Shown here: positions 47,830 to 59,702 of the stretch, piece after piece
Numbering within the stretch: position 1 is the stretch's first letter
Layout of the letters: every line of letters begins with the position of its first letter
Source of the DNA: Mytilus edulis
Taxonomy: Eukaryota > Mollusca > Bivalvia > Mytilida > Mytilidae
Reading direction: 5' to 3'
DNA length: 64,000 nucleotides
Assembly: GCF_963676685.1 (NCBI RefSeq)
Contig: NC_092346.1
Location: 30,827,133 to 30,891,132 of the forward strand
Program-made: the position numbers and the translations under genes
Notes under the pieces: model-generated
What the model saw: the letters and a program-made list of their open reading frames with translations, nothing else
Told to the model about the DNA's origin: nothing
The model's database searches: none

Positions 47830-48430
47830 TTACACCAAATATTGTTGACCTATTGCTTATGGCATCTTAGGAGAGTACCTTACTACTAAAACTTATCATT
47901 GACCAATGAACTATGAATATGAGGTCAAGGACAGATATGAACCCCTGACAATTATTTCAAACAAAAGTAGTCTACCACTCTTCGGAATATCAAGCTTTAT
48001 ATAAATAGTTTGCGCAGTAGCGACCACTGACTAAAAACCCTTAATTCAAAAATTTTGTATCTTTCCTCCAACATGACAAAAATATGAACACTTGTATGAG
48101 TTTTACATACATGTAGTAGTTTCAAATATTCACACTATACAGCTAAAGTGTCATTCAAAAAGTGTTACCTATTCTGCATGAGAAAATCAGGTTTTAAAAG
48201 ATTTCTCAAATGAAGCCCTGCCTCATTCCGTGATATAGATACTATGGATATGCGTTGATTCTTGAAAAAGAAACCAAGAGCCCGCAAGATACTTTGTATC
48301 TATAACTTAAACTACTGTGTTAATGTCTTTTTTTAAATTAGAGCCTATTCATTATTAGAAGGTATTGTGAGTGGGTTTAAATAACCATTTTATCGTGTAA
48401 CAAAAATGTGTCCATGAAATGAAATGAAAG
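47830..48430. other. Intergenic stretch, nothing recognised
   Basis: AT-rich; no repeat shared with the rest of the window and no supported gene. Confidence 0.45.
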
Positions 48431-48437
48431 TACACGG

Positions 48438-48858
48438 ATGCCCCACTCGCACTATCCTTTTCCATGTTCCATGGACCGTGAAATTGGGCAATAATCTAAT
48501 TTGGTATTAAAATTAGAAAGATTATACTATAGGGAACATATGTACTAAGTTTCAAGTTGATTGGACTTCAGCTTCACCAAAAACTACCTTGACCAAAAAC
48601 TTTAACCTGAAACTCCCACTTTCATTTTCTATGTTCAGTGGACCGTGAAATTGGGGTCAAAAGTCTAATTTGGCTTTAAAATTAGAAAGATCATATCATA
48701 AGCGACAAGTCGACTAAGTTTCAAGTTGATTGGGACTTCAGCTTCATCAAAAACTACCTTGACCAAAAACTTCAACCTGAACGGACAGACGGACGCACAG
48801 ACGAACGGAGCCACAGACCAGAAAACATAATGCCCCTCTACTATCGTAGGTGGGGCAT
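48438..48858. mobile_element. Non-autonomous element with ATGCCCCAC/GTGGGGCAT ends
   Basis: Begins ATGCCCCACTCGCAC and ends with a hairpin, ATGCCCCTCTAC...GTAGGTGGGGCAT. The interior holds two ~150-bp direct repeats (TGGACCGTGAAATTGGG, TTTCAAGTTGATTGG, AACTACCTTGACC), then ACGGACAGACGGACG. Same family as 61.88-63.07 kb. Confidence 0.65.
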
Positions 48859-49365
48859 AAAAAGATGCATTACAATGAATTAAACATCACAATTCAATAG
48901 TTAAAACAATACAAATATAACACAACTCGTCGGTCCTTAAAGATCTTCATATTGTCAGGCATCTGAATATTATCTGTTTTTACAAAATTAAAATATATTG
49001 GAACTTATTTCTAATAAAATTGAAAAATCGGGAATGTGTCAAAAGGACAACAACCCAACAAGGAACATATTAATAAGTATGTTTCCGAAATTTCTAACAA
49101 GAAGCCTAATTTGAGGCACATCACGATTTCTAGCATAGAAATTTGCAAATAAGCATTTGTAAAATTGTTCAGTAAAACAGATATAATCATACTATATTAA
49201 TTTCCAAAAAAAAAATTGACAAATAGAATGTAATCATTTTCGTTTCAAATATGAGGAATGGCCAACAATAATCCCATAACAAACAATCAAACTCTCTTTT
49301 ATTACACAAAATATCCACAATAACATACAAAACAAGAAAAAGAACCCAGGAAAAATAGAGAATAC

Positions 49366-49630
49366 ATGGATTCGAACTTAAACCGACAGGTTCTAACCTT
49401 CAACTCATTGATCCAAACAATGAAACCTCATACAATAAGTTTGCCTAGAATGTATATACAATGTATAAAGATACAAGTCCTGTTTGTCTATTGTACCGAT
49501 GTATATCATATACTAATATAAATATATAAAATATCTTAATCCATTGGTAGCCGAGAGGTTTCGTTGACATGTTGATGACAGTAGAATGTCACAGAATTCA
49601 TGGACGGGTTCGATTCCCAGAAGGTATATA
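49366..49630. repeat. Two tRNA-like sequences in opposite orientation
   Basis: Plus copy: A-box TAGCCGAGAGG at 49548-49558 and perfect B-box GGTTCGATTCC at 49607-49617, with class II (Ser/Leu-like) spacing. Minus copy: B-box AGTTCGAATCC at about 49384-49374 and a related body. Neither has a pairing acceptor stem or a clear anticodon arm. I therefore read them as tRNA-derived SINE heads or tRNA pseudogenes, not functional tRNA genes. Confidence 0.55.
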
Positions 49631-49879
49631 GAAATTACAAAAAATTAATGATAGGTTTTTAAAATAATTCCTTTAGTGAACAGAAATCAGTAAATTAGCC
49701 AATTCAAACTTAAAGAAATTAAGCTCACAAAGGAAACAATTGAATATAATTTGATGAGTCCATTTCAGCGACGGATTTAGGAAGTGTTGATTCTAGATAA
49801 AGAATCCACGGAAAATAAATAGGCTGACATCACCACAATGGTTTAATTATACACATGTCCCATGTCAGGATAGTTGTAA

Positions 49880-50345
49880 CTGAGTAGTTGTTCTTGATCA
49901 TATTTATTTTTCACTTTATGCTTTGTAGTTTGTTCTTGTGTTTTGATGTTGCACCACTGTCAAATGGACAGGGGACATGATATAAAAAAAAAGATGTGGT
50001 ATGATTGCCAATGAGACAACTATCCACAAAAGACCAAAATGACACAGACATTAACAACTATAGGTCACTGTACGGCCTTCAACAATGAGCAAAGCCAATA
50101 CCTGATGTCTGTTTTTATGTTTAACCTCACCACATTCTGTAGTCAGGAGCCTGTAATTCAGTGGTTGTCTTTTAATGGTGTATAACTTGTTTATTATCCA
50201 TTTAATTGTTTTGTACAAGAATCAGGCCATAAGTTGTTTGAATTTTTAACATCTGTCATTTCAGTGTCTTTTATAGTTGCTGTGCAGTATGGATTTCACT
50301 CATTGTTGAAGACTGTATGAGTCTTACAGCTGCTGATTTCTACAT
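49880..50345 (+). repeat. Mussel repeat with an inverted internal segment
   Basis: The frame GTTTGTTCTTGTGTTTTGAT to AGTCAGGAGCCTGTAATTCA matches 56.29-56.43 kb. Into it, the GTGGTATGATTGCCAATGAG segment (49983-50100) is placed in the opposite orientation from its position in the 56.2-56.67 kb copy. Confidence 0.65.
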
Positions 50346-50734
50346 CATTTGGTCTTTAGTCGAGGTTGTCCATCATTCCACCTCTTTGTATTTCATATTG
50401 CAGTTGTATTTAGTAATAAAGAAATATTACTTTCTTGGAAAATCACATTTAATACATAAAAAATATGCATGGAATATTAAACTGTTAATCTCTGGATGTC
50501 TGTACATTAAGTTCAATTAAAATTCCCCTCAATTCCTATTGCTATGTTTTCTTCCCCATCTGTACCTTGGATGTCTAACGTCCATACTTTATGAGTATTC
50601 ATAGCTATCACTGAAATGAAAAAAATCACTTTTAAAGGCTTTAGACGGTTTTTAAATATATTTCTTTCTGTGTTTTTTTTCCTGTACAATGTGTACAATT
50701 TCAAAAGAAAATTAAACAAATTTCTGGCATGGTT

Positions 50735-51420
50735 CTATGGCAAGCTGTTTTACTATTTATTCGAATTTCAAGATATCTCCTATAATATATAAGATGTCTC
50801 CTTTAATATATAAGATATCCTATATAATTCCATTTTTATAAGATATATCATATATTATATAAGATATCTTTAATGTTATATGAGATATCTTAAATGTGAT
50901 ATAAGATATCTCATAAAGTTTATATGATATCTTATATACTTTATAAGATATCTTCTCAAGTTTATAAGATATCTTATAAAGTATATGAGATATCTTATAA
51001 ACATTTTTTATATAAGATATCTTATATAGTTTATAAGATATCTTATGTAGTTTATAAGATATCTTCTGTAGTTTATAAGATATCTCATATAGTTTATAAG
51101 ATATCTTATATAGTTGATGATTTATCTTATAAAGACATTTATATAAGATATCTGATAAATTATATGAGATATCTTATTAATTATATAAGACATCTTATAA
51201 ACTATATAAGATATCTGATAAATTATATGAGATATCTTATTAATTATATAAGACATCTTATAAACTATATAAGATATCTGATAAATTATATGAGATATCT
51301 TATATATTATATAAGACATCTTATAAACTATATAAGATACCTTATAAACTTAAGAAGATATCATATTAACTTTATAAGATATCTTAATCAAAGAGCTGAA
51401 AGCTCTGAAGAAAAATGACG
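50735..51420 (+). mobile_element. GATATC palindrome-array element (long copy)
   Basis: More than two dozen units of TTATAAGATATCTTATA type at 50.77-51.38 kb. They are flanked by CTATGGCAAGC on the left and GAAAAATGACGC on the right. The short copy at 54014-54224 has the same flanks in reverse orientation. The 164-codon frame across the array is repetitive Tyr/Ile/Ser sequence with no gene signals. Confidence 0.75.
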
Positions 51421-51665
51421 CCACTGTCTCTAATATTGGGATAGTTTTTATGCAAGTCTTGATTTTCACATACCGTAATTAGTTTAACAATGCAACATGT
51501 CTCTTAAGCATATAATTGATATTCGTATATATGTGTGTGTGTGAAGTGAAGGTGACAACTGGCTGTTTTTTTAAGACAATTGAAAAGGTCAAGACTACCT
51601 GAATTGTACAAATAAATACCGTAGAAAGGCTTGTATATTTCTCACTGGTACATAGTCTGAATCCG

Positions 51666-52377
51666 GGTCCGTTCGCGCCCACTCATGTTCGCCCCCTTTC
51701 ACTTTCACACCCTAAATGTTCGCACCCAATCTTAATTGGTTTTGTGTTTAATAACTCTGTAAGCAAGTGTTTTCTTATAAGTATAATTGTTGTCATTGTC
51801 TCAAAATAAAGTGAGACAGCATTTTTATTTGTGTTGAATAAATCTTAATCATGTTTTGGATAGCGTATTGTTAAAAATAATAATAATCCTTTCTAATTAA
51901 AGTGGAATTTTGTCAACGTTTTATTTTGTGTTGAATAACTCTTAATCATGTTTTGGTTAGTGTATTGCTATAACTTTGTTTCATTGACTTCTTTCAAAAT
52001 GAAGTGAGATTCTGACTATGTTTCTTTCTGTGTGTTGAATAGATTTTATCATGTTTTGGTTATAATAGTGGATTGCTATATTTTGGTTCCTATATTTTAT
52101 TGTTTCGTTGTTTCAGATCAAAGGGACCAAGCTGTTAAAAACAATTATCTTTTGTGTTTTTCCTTTAAAATCTTCAATGTTTTACTCATACCAAGCTATA
52201 AATACATTCAGTATTTACACCAAAGCAATTTAAAACAACAATCATGATTTTCCAATTATTCAACTTGAATTTGAATTAAAATTGAGCGCGAATGAGTAGA
52301 GTGCGAACGGACCTTGGATGCGAACGTGCGAGGTGCGAACCTGCAAGGTGCGAAAGTGTATTGGGCGCGAACAGACC
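51666..52377. mobile_element. Fold-back element with GTTCGCACC-rich inverted ends
   Basis: The left end GGTCCGTTCGCGCCCA and right end TGGGCGCGAACAGACC are inverted copies. Each is followed inward by several degenerate GTTCGCACC units. The interior has three ~100-bp direct repeats around GTGTTGAATAACTCTTAATC (51.83, 51.93, 52.03 kb). No protein, no clear target duplication. Confidence 0.65.
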
Positions 52378-52473
52378 TGATACCACAAAATATTAAGTAA
52401 ATAATCTTTTTGTTACTGTTATCAAAGGTCTAATGAAACTCAGGTAATTTCAAACATTTGTCAAAGAATTCTA

Positions 52474-53372
52474 GTCAAACCGGCACCTGGTTAAATTGGC
52501 ACCTAGACAAATCAGCACCTGGTTAAATCGACACCTGATATAGTCAATTCGTCACCCATGTTAAATATATATTTTAACAGTATTTTAAGCAAAAAGAGTA
52601 AAAATAAGTAAGGGGTTGCCAGAATTTTTTTCAGTATTTAAGCAAAAAGAGTTAAATACTAACTTTCACATTTTTGGGTGTTCATTGTACATTTTGTATA
52701 TATTTATTTTTCTCAACTAAATGACATTTTTGGTGTATTTTTAATGATATATATATGAGTAGTCAAAATAATTATTACGTCTGGCAAGGCTTTTTTAATT
52801 TTATTCTGGGACACCTTTCTATGACCGCAAGGCTATGTTAATTTTTTTCTGGGACGCCTTCCTAAGAAAGCCTTCCTACGAACTTCGTAGGAAGACGTCA
52901 CAGAAAAAAAATAAAATAGCCTTGCCAGACGCCATAATTATTTGGACTAATACATGAGATATTGGATATTTTTATGCATTATTTAAACCAGTTGAGCATT
53001 TTACAGGATTGTTTGTTTAATGCTTTTTAAACTTTACTGAAAAAAAAACACCTTAAATTTGTTTATTATTTGGCATGAAAGTTTGATTTATTGAAAGGGA
53101 CTCATAGTTTTCCATTTTTTTTTAATAATTGTCTAATTGTTAAAACAACAGCTTGGGTAAGGGCTTCGTTGTTTACCTTTATACACAACAACATAATTTC
53201 ACTTTGGTTTCGTTGTTTACCTAAATACACAACAACATATTCACTATGTACTTGGTAACAGTTATTAATTAATTGAATAGAAAATATTATAACAAATATT
53301 ATTGGATGCCGAATTGACGTCAAATAGGTGCCGATTTGACTAGATGCCAATTTAACCAGGTGCCGACTTGAC
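52474..53372. mobile_element. Fold-back element with GGCACCTGG-rich inverted ends
   Basis: The left end, GTCAAACCGGCACCTGG then TTAAATTGGCACCTAG, is mirrored at the right end (CCAGGTGCCGACTTGAC). Each end is a short tandem series of ~17-bp units. It contains a nested 157-bp MITE (52777-52933). No coding content. Confidence 0.7.
52777..52933. mobile_element. 157-bp MITE with 9-bp target duplication
   Basis: Terminal inverted repeats CGTCTGGCAAGGCT / AGCCTTGCCAGACG, with further imperfect pairing inward. It is flanked on both sides by ATAATTATT. A central palindrome, TTCCTACGAACTTCGTAGGAA, makes the whole element a hairpin. The 9-bp duplication again suggests a Mutator-like origin. Confidence 0.75.
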
Positions 53373-54013
53373 TTGTACGTTTCAATTCCTCTGCGATCGT
53401 TTGCGGTATTTTCTTGAGAAAAACCTATTTTCCATCATCAAAGAGAAGAAGAAACTGCTTGAAAATGATTCTGGAACGCTTCATGATTGTTAAAATAAGT
53501 TAAATTCACTCAAAAAACTATTTTAAAACTTGCGATGTTTAAACAGGAAGTTTCAAAAGCACGTGTAAAAAAAGAAATTAACCGGTGAGAGTGGAAATCC
53601 GTACATAACAGATATCACTACGACTTTGAAAGCAAAACAGTTCCATCCTTTTGTAAAACAGTCTTTAATATACCTATCACATTAATGTTTGAAGGGTCTT
53701 AAGCTTATTCAAACCATAAAAGTCGGTATGAAACACCAAAACGGAATGAACAATAACCGATAACGTTTTGTAGTTTACAAATTCTAAACTGGTTCCCGTC
53801 AAACTACAACACTTTGTCCGTGTGTAGTGGAATACAAGCAGAAACCAGTTAGTTTGTAAACTGGTTCCTGGCTGATTACTACACAATGACCTCTCATGCA
53901 TAATTAATGATAACACAAGCAGATTCCAGTTTGTATAGAAAATAGTAAATACGAAACCAAGCGCGGTAGGCAGAGAAATGTAATGAAGTTCAGGTCGCCA
54001 GTAATGGAACAAT

Positions 54014-54224
54014 GACTGCGTCATTTTCCAAAAAACTATAGGTGATATCTTATAAACTAAATAAGATATATCCTATAATATATAAGATATCTGATATAAT
54101 TTCATTTTTATGAGATATCTTCTATACTTTATGAGATATCTTATAAGACAAATATTTAAGATATCTGATAAATTATATGAGATATCTTATAAACAATATA
54201 ATAGCAAAATGGCTTGCCATAAGG
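54014..54224 (-). mobile_element. GATATC palindrome-array element (short, inverted copy)
   Basis: Left flank GCGTCATTTTCC and right flank GGCTTGCCATAAGG are the reverse complements of the outer parts of 50735-51420. The GATATC array between them is much shorter, about eight units. Confidence 0.65.
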
Positions 54225-54284
54225 TTCACTCAATTCACCATTTCCTGTGGCTTTTTACTTATTTCTCTATTTATATATATACTA

Positions 54285-55900
54285 GAACACACCCGTGATA
54301 TATCGCGGGTCCGTGACTGAATTAAAGTATATAACTATGCGTAAGCTTTATTTTAGTATTGGTAATTGTCATCATGGTCATCTGATAAAGTCATGCCGAT
54401 TATAAGAAGTACAGTTTTATCTGCTTTCAAAAACTTTCTGTTTGCACCCGTCGACCGGGAACTAATCAATTATTGGTAATATTAATTATTTGGAAAGCAA
54501 AAGGGCCTGACATGTCCAGTATTTTTTAATCAACAGCATTGTGAATTTGTCCTTTATTAGTTATAAATCAAGTTGAATTCTTTGAATCGCTTTTTTACGT
54601 CATGCTGGCTAACAAATTGAAAACTCTACCGGCTATACGCCTTATTTTAAGTCCAGATTTTAAGTATTCGTATTGTCATCTTATAAAGTCATACTGATTA
54701 AAATACTACAATAGGGAACAGTGTGGTAATGATTGAACTTAGTACATGTAGTGTCAACCCTGTGATTATGACCCGTGTATATAGCAAAATCCTAAATACA
54801 CCGTTTGGTGGTGCGCCTGTCAGATGCGGAACGTACAGATAAGGTAAAAGGTAACAGGTGAATATACTACTGTGGATTCATTTATTTTCGTGGGTATCAA
54901 TTTTCGTGGATAGAGAAAAAAAGGCATTTCGTGGTATACGTAAATTCGTGGATCGCTGATTACAACAACAAAAAATTAGATACGTAATTCGTGGATTTCT
55001 TTTTGATTTATGAGATCATATAACCTCCTTGGTTTGGTCAATAATAAAACAAAACAAAAAAGAAGGAATTCATTGAAAAAGTTTTGAATTGTCAAAATCC
55101 TCGCTTGGTCATTCTAGTTTAAAGTGTTCATTGATAACTTCGATTACAATAATGGACAGAGACAACTAATTATTTGTTTGTTTTACAATTAATAAATTCT
55201 TGTCTGAATTCTATAAAGCATTCAAAACTTTATGATTGAAAGCTCATTTCCCTAATCACGATATAATAAACAGTGATATAAGTATAAGGTGTGAAAATAA
55301 ATGTTCCTGTCATAAACAATATTACCTACGGGCAATATCCCCGTACTTAATCCTATTGATTTTTAATAACTGGTAAACCAAACTATGACACGGTAATTAA
55401 CAACTTGCAGTTATTTTCCATTAATTATTGTTAATCAATTTCAAAAAGTAAATTATCACTGATATTCGATATATTTATTTTAGATTTAATCAAAATACTT
55501 GTATCTTCATTCAATAAAAAAACATGTGTTATGTTACAATGTTTATCGCTAATCAACACTATACTAGAACTGCATAACATAACTGGAAATAAACATCCGA
55601 CTCCATACACATTTCTCGGGATTATTCTTCGTTGAATTCTTAAATTCGTGGTTCGCTGTGACCCACGAAACCCACGAAAATTGGTATACCACGAATAAAA
55701 ATGAATCCACAGTATTGGTATCGATATCGGAATTGACCCTGAACTTGTTAATTATTGGCAATATTAATTATGTGGAAAACAATAGGGTCGGGAGTGGTGT
55801 AATTTTTAATCAACACCATTGTTCTTTATTAGCTATATATAAAGTTGAATTCTTTGATTTGTCGTTTTTATCCGATGACGGCTGACAAATTGGACCTCGT
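54285..55900. repeat. Duplicated repeat interrupted by a MITE
   Basis: 54340-54620 and 55730-55890 share TTATTGGTAATATTAATTA-type blocks, TTTTTAATCAACA and AGTTGAATTCTTTGA. 54630-54720 repeats the block with CATCTTATAAAGTCATACTG. The first copy starts with CCCGTGATATATCGCGGG, a near-perfect palindrome. No gene. Confidence 0.55.
54870..55712. mobile_element. MITE with CTGTGGATTCATT ends and TA target duplication
   Basis: The left end CTGTGGATTCATTTATTTTC and right end AATGAATCCACAG are inverted, and TTTTCGTGG/CCACGAAAA motifs recur inside both ends. It is flanked by TA on each side, as for Tc1/mariner/pogo-type elements. The 843-bp interior is non-coding. Confidence 0.75.
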
Positions 55901-55916
55901 AATTTTAGTATTATAG

Positions 55917-57021
55917 ATATCAGTTCTGAAAATTTCCGAATTCGGTAACAGTTACTGAATTCATTAACTGAACCATTATACATATTCATGGATCTACAAT
56001 CTGTCGATACCTGTAACTTGGGATTGCACAAGGTCATGTTTTTCTCTGGCTGTTTATGACGTCTGTACACTAAATCCATTGGATGTTGGATGTGTACAGA
56101 TTGATAGTTTAGTCTTAGATACATGATTTTTTTATTAGTTGTTACTGGCTTTGAACTAGCTGTCAGATAACTGTGAGTACTCTCATATCTGTTCATTGTG
56201 TCTTTTTGTGTCGGGATGTATAAGTATCCGGCCATGTCCACTAGTATTTTTTGTCCATCTGATGAGTTAAGCCTTTTTCAACTGATTTTAATAGTTTGTT
56301 CTTATGTTGTACTGTTATACCACTGTCCCAGGTTAGGGGGAGGGTAGGGATCCCGCTTACATGTTTAACCCCGCCACATTATTTATGTATGTGCCTGTCC
56401 CTAGTCAGGAGCCTGTAATTCAATTGTTGTTGTTTGTTTATGAGTTACATATTTGTTTTTCGTTCATTTTTTTACATAAATAAGGCCGCTAGTTTTCTCA
56501 TTTACTGTTTTACATTGTCTTATCAGGGCCTTTTATAGCTGACTATGCGGTGTGGGCTTTGCTCATTATTGAAGGCCGTACGGTGACCTAAAATTGTTAA
56601 TGTCTGTGTCATTTTGGTCTTTTGTGGATAGTTGTCTCATTGGCAATCATACCACATCTTCTATTTTACATTAACGAATTCGGTAACTTCAGAATTTATT
56701 TATATTTTGACACTTAAAAATATATAAGGAAATGATGAGGATTTTGGAACATTTGACATCGGTTTTCATCAACCCGTATATAGATTTTAATTTTACCAAG
56801 CAGAATTCAAGAAATTTGTCTATTGTTCTGTCATTTTTTATTTATAAACGCCAAAACCAAATAAACATTGAAGTTACTGAATTCATTAATGGATTCAGTA
56901 AGTGAATTCGGTTACTGTTACCAAATTCGTTAACGTTATCGAATTTGTTAACGTTACTGAATTCGTTAACGTTATCAAATTAGTTAACGTTACCGAATTC
57001 AGAGATTTCCAGAACTGATAT
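55917..57021. mobile_element. Fold-back element with GTTAACGAATTC-rich ends
   Basis: The outer ends ATATCAGTTCTG (55917-55928) and CAGAACTGATAT (57010-57021) are exact inverted repeats. Inward lie tandem GTTACTGAATTCGTTAAC-type units: two at the left, five or more at the right (56870-57000). A mussel repeat (about 56230-56665) is nested in it. The 143-codon minus-strand frame at 55.8-56.2 kb spans repeat borders and is not a gene. Confidence 0.65.
56230..56668 (+). repeat. Mussel interspersed repeat, near-complete copy
   Basis: Runs from AGTTTGTTCTTATGTTGTAC through TCAGGAGCCTGTAATTCAA to GTTGTCTCATTGGCAATCAT. The right half is the reverse of the GTGGTATGATTGCC segment seen elsewhere in the window. 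Confidence 0.8.
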
Positions 57022-57064
57022 AGAACAGTTGTAAAAAATATTACATCACACAATCAAAATCATA

Positions 57065-57475
57065 CAGTGACTTGACTGTAAGTGTTGCTATCCACCAATT
57101 GCAACTTATTCAAAATTCTGACCAAATTGCAATTTGTTTTTAAAATCAAATTGTTCAACTGGTCAGAAATTTGAACTAACTGCTGTAGAAAACCACAATC
57201 AAGTAGTGAAAGTGCAAGGTGATAAAATAAAATATACTTACAATCCTATAAGACTTTGACTCCACTTTAATGATGTTGTGACAAAATCAGTTTATCAGTT
57301 TGTATAGGTATATTATAGTCATTTCCATGCTGAAGGAACTGTTATTATTTTGAATTGCTATAAAAATGTCCAAACTAAGCTTTCATATAGTTTTTCTTTC
57401 TAAACGTATTCTATATTCATAAGAATCAGACATTATGTGAATTAAAACATTTCATATTCAGTAAAATATGTGTAA
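57065..57475. repeat. Left arm of ~410-bp inverted duplication
   Basis: Reverse complement of 59703-60109, including CAGTGACTTGACTGT, GAAAGTGCAAGGTGATAAAA and AAACTAAGCTTTCATATAG. The open frame of the right arm is broken here: one base is missing near 57140 and a stop follows. Confidence 0.85.
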
Positions 57476-57500
57476 AATTGCAATGTGTTTGTAGGAAGTG

Positions 57501-57578
57501 TCCATGGGGAGATAATCATTTTTTCTTTCAAAAAGTCTTTATTCAAAAGAATAATATTTTAGGTTATCTCCCCATGGA
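57501..57578. repeat. Hairpin with perfect 15-bp arms
   Basis: TCCATGGGGAGATAA (57501-57515) is repeated as TTATCTCCCCATGGA (57564-57578) around a ~48-nt AT-rich loop. It may be a minimal MITE or a cruciform site. No target duplication is visible. Confidence 0.6.
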
Positions 57579-57599
57579 AACTTATCAAGTAGCCTTTTC

Positions 57600-59700
57600 A
57601 AAAGTCGTCTGGCGCGAAAAGGACGATAACTCAATTTTAGAATTTAATATTTTTGGAGACGGTCAATTTCCGGAATTCCATGCTTGATCATCCCGATTTT
57701 TTCTTTGGCCGTTGACAACAGAATTATTGCTGCATTCTTTGACAATAAGGTATATTTAACAAGGCAGTATTATCAATGTATTATCGTGGTATCAATATAT
57801 GTTAGAAACGTTAGATACCTGAATTATTTGTAATTTTGGCAAGGACAATTCATCACGTCCCCTGAAAACATGATTTTGTAAAATATCACTTATCGGCATC
57901 TCCAGGCGGCAAGCCAGATTAATTTCCTGATAATCTTTACTACAGCATTCTGATTGTTATTAATTGCTACATATTACCGCTTTTTGGTAAATCGATGTTT
58001 GTTTACATTATCAACAAATGTGAGTAACATTCTAGGTCGAGTTGTCGTTCGTGGTGTATAGTTTGTTCCAAACCATTGTTTGTTTCTGGTACAGGTTGGC
58101 AGATGTTTATCAACAATAAAGTTGTTGCAACATAAACACATGTTATTTTCAGTGTGTATGTGTGTTTTTTCTTTCTTTCTAATTAGTTATGATTGTTTAT
58201 AAAAACAAAATGTTTTTAGATTCATTTGGAAGACAGGATTGTCATGTAATTGTTATTACCTTGTTTAAAAATAGAAATTGTGTGTTTCTATATTTAACGA
58301 TTTGCATGACACTATTTAGTACATATTTGTTAAATAATATAGATATTGCTGTTTTGAATTCATTGTTAAAGAGAATTATATATGTTCTAAAATTCAATAT
58401 TTGCATCGTTGCTTATCATTTATAACCTTTGTTGAAAGACTTAATCATTTTAGATAAGTTGTTTGAAAATATTGTTGGTTACAAACTTCCTTCTGTTGTT
58501 TGATTGAAAGCAGTCATTGAATGATTGAGATGTTTATAATGAACTGACATTCAGTCCGACCATGGGAAGCTGTGCTCTGCCGGGTGCGTGCTCAATAATT
58601 GGAGTCATTCAATGCTACATTTCTCTACTTTAGGTCTACATAATAAAAATTGTACTTACTGAAAAAAAATATATATATTGTTTTTATTTATTTTATTTAG
58701 ATATCGCTATCACATTCGGCATCCACCGTATTTTTATTTATCAGTTGTCAAATTAGACCAATCTGTGGTCTGCATCCCCTGCATAATTGATCCTTTTATA
58801 TACATGTCAGACCCCACTCCTTTATTTCTTAAATGGCTTTCAGTTATTTGGTGGACACAGGGAATTGATTCTCAGTTCCCTCCCCAAACTCCTACTTCAC
58901 TCCATATTCTGTTCCTCTGCACTCTTATTTTTTCATCAACAAGAATTATCCCTGTTTTATCAAACTTTTCTCACGATTAAGACCACCCTGCCTCAAGCTT
59001 TCATCCATCAAATTCTCATTTCTAGTCCTCTTATTCCACAGTTCCCATAATTCTGTCCAACCTCTTTAAAGTGTCCCAATGACTCGCACCCATTAACAAC
59101 CCATCATTCGACAAATTATATTAAACAACCTGATTTGTCTCCTATATGCAAAAATTACGAGTCAGGTTTTTTTGCTTTAATATAAATGGCAATTTTTTTC
59201 ACACATTTCGTTTTTGAACTCCCATGCGTATTTGTTACTATCAACTATATGGCATCAATGCACACAATTCAAACGATCTTTTCACAAAACCACAAAAATT
59301 GCATAGCAAATACATTCTCAGGATTTTTAATAAAGTTTACTTTGCGAGCACAAAGTGAGGAATTAATTATAAAACAATTTGGTAAAGCAAAATAAATATC
59401 TAAAAGATGTTTTAAAAATAGACTATAGTGGATGAGCTACCCCTTCGTGTAACAAGATTTATCTCTCCTGGGATTTAAACACATTGAGATTGAGATTGAA
59501 TTTTTTCCCTTTGATAACAACCAGTTCCAAAGCAAGATTATTTGTTTGATGATTTTTAATTGATTAACAATATTTTGATAAAGGAAAAGGATAATACTTT
59601 CAATTTCGAGGTCTCACAAAGGCTTTTTCACCTTTTATTCTAATTTTACATTAAAAACCCAAATTTAGATGAAAAGGCTATATATATCAAGAGCATATTG
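57600..59700. other. Intergenic stretch between inverted arms, nothing recognised
   Basis: Contains a pyrimidine-rich zone (58.68-59.05 kb) with two overlapping frames of 87-100 codons. Neither has a domain or gene context. A gene is not excluded but not supported. Confidence 0.4.
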
Positions 59701-59702
59701 TT

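Noticed and set aside
49540-49625. Functional tRNA gene
   Set aside because: A and B boxes are good, but the acceptor stem does not pair and no anticodon arm can be placed.
50924-51418. 164-codon open frame rich in Tyr, Ile and Ser
   Set aside because: It is a translation of the GATATC palindrome array; a similar frame exists on the other strand, and there are no gene signals.
53677-54024. 115-codon minus-strand open frame
   Set aside because: No recognisable domain; it ends at the edge of the inverted GATATC element and has no conserved counterpart.
55810-56241. 143-codon minus-strand open frame
   Set aside because: It runs across the border of a fold-back element and adjacent repeats, with no domain or splice context.
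58678-59050. Two overlapping frames of 87-100 codons in pyrimidine-rich DNA
   Set aside because: Frame overlap and biased composition explain them; no domain or gene signals.
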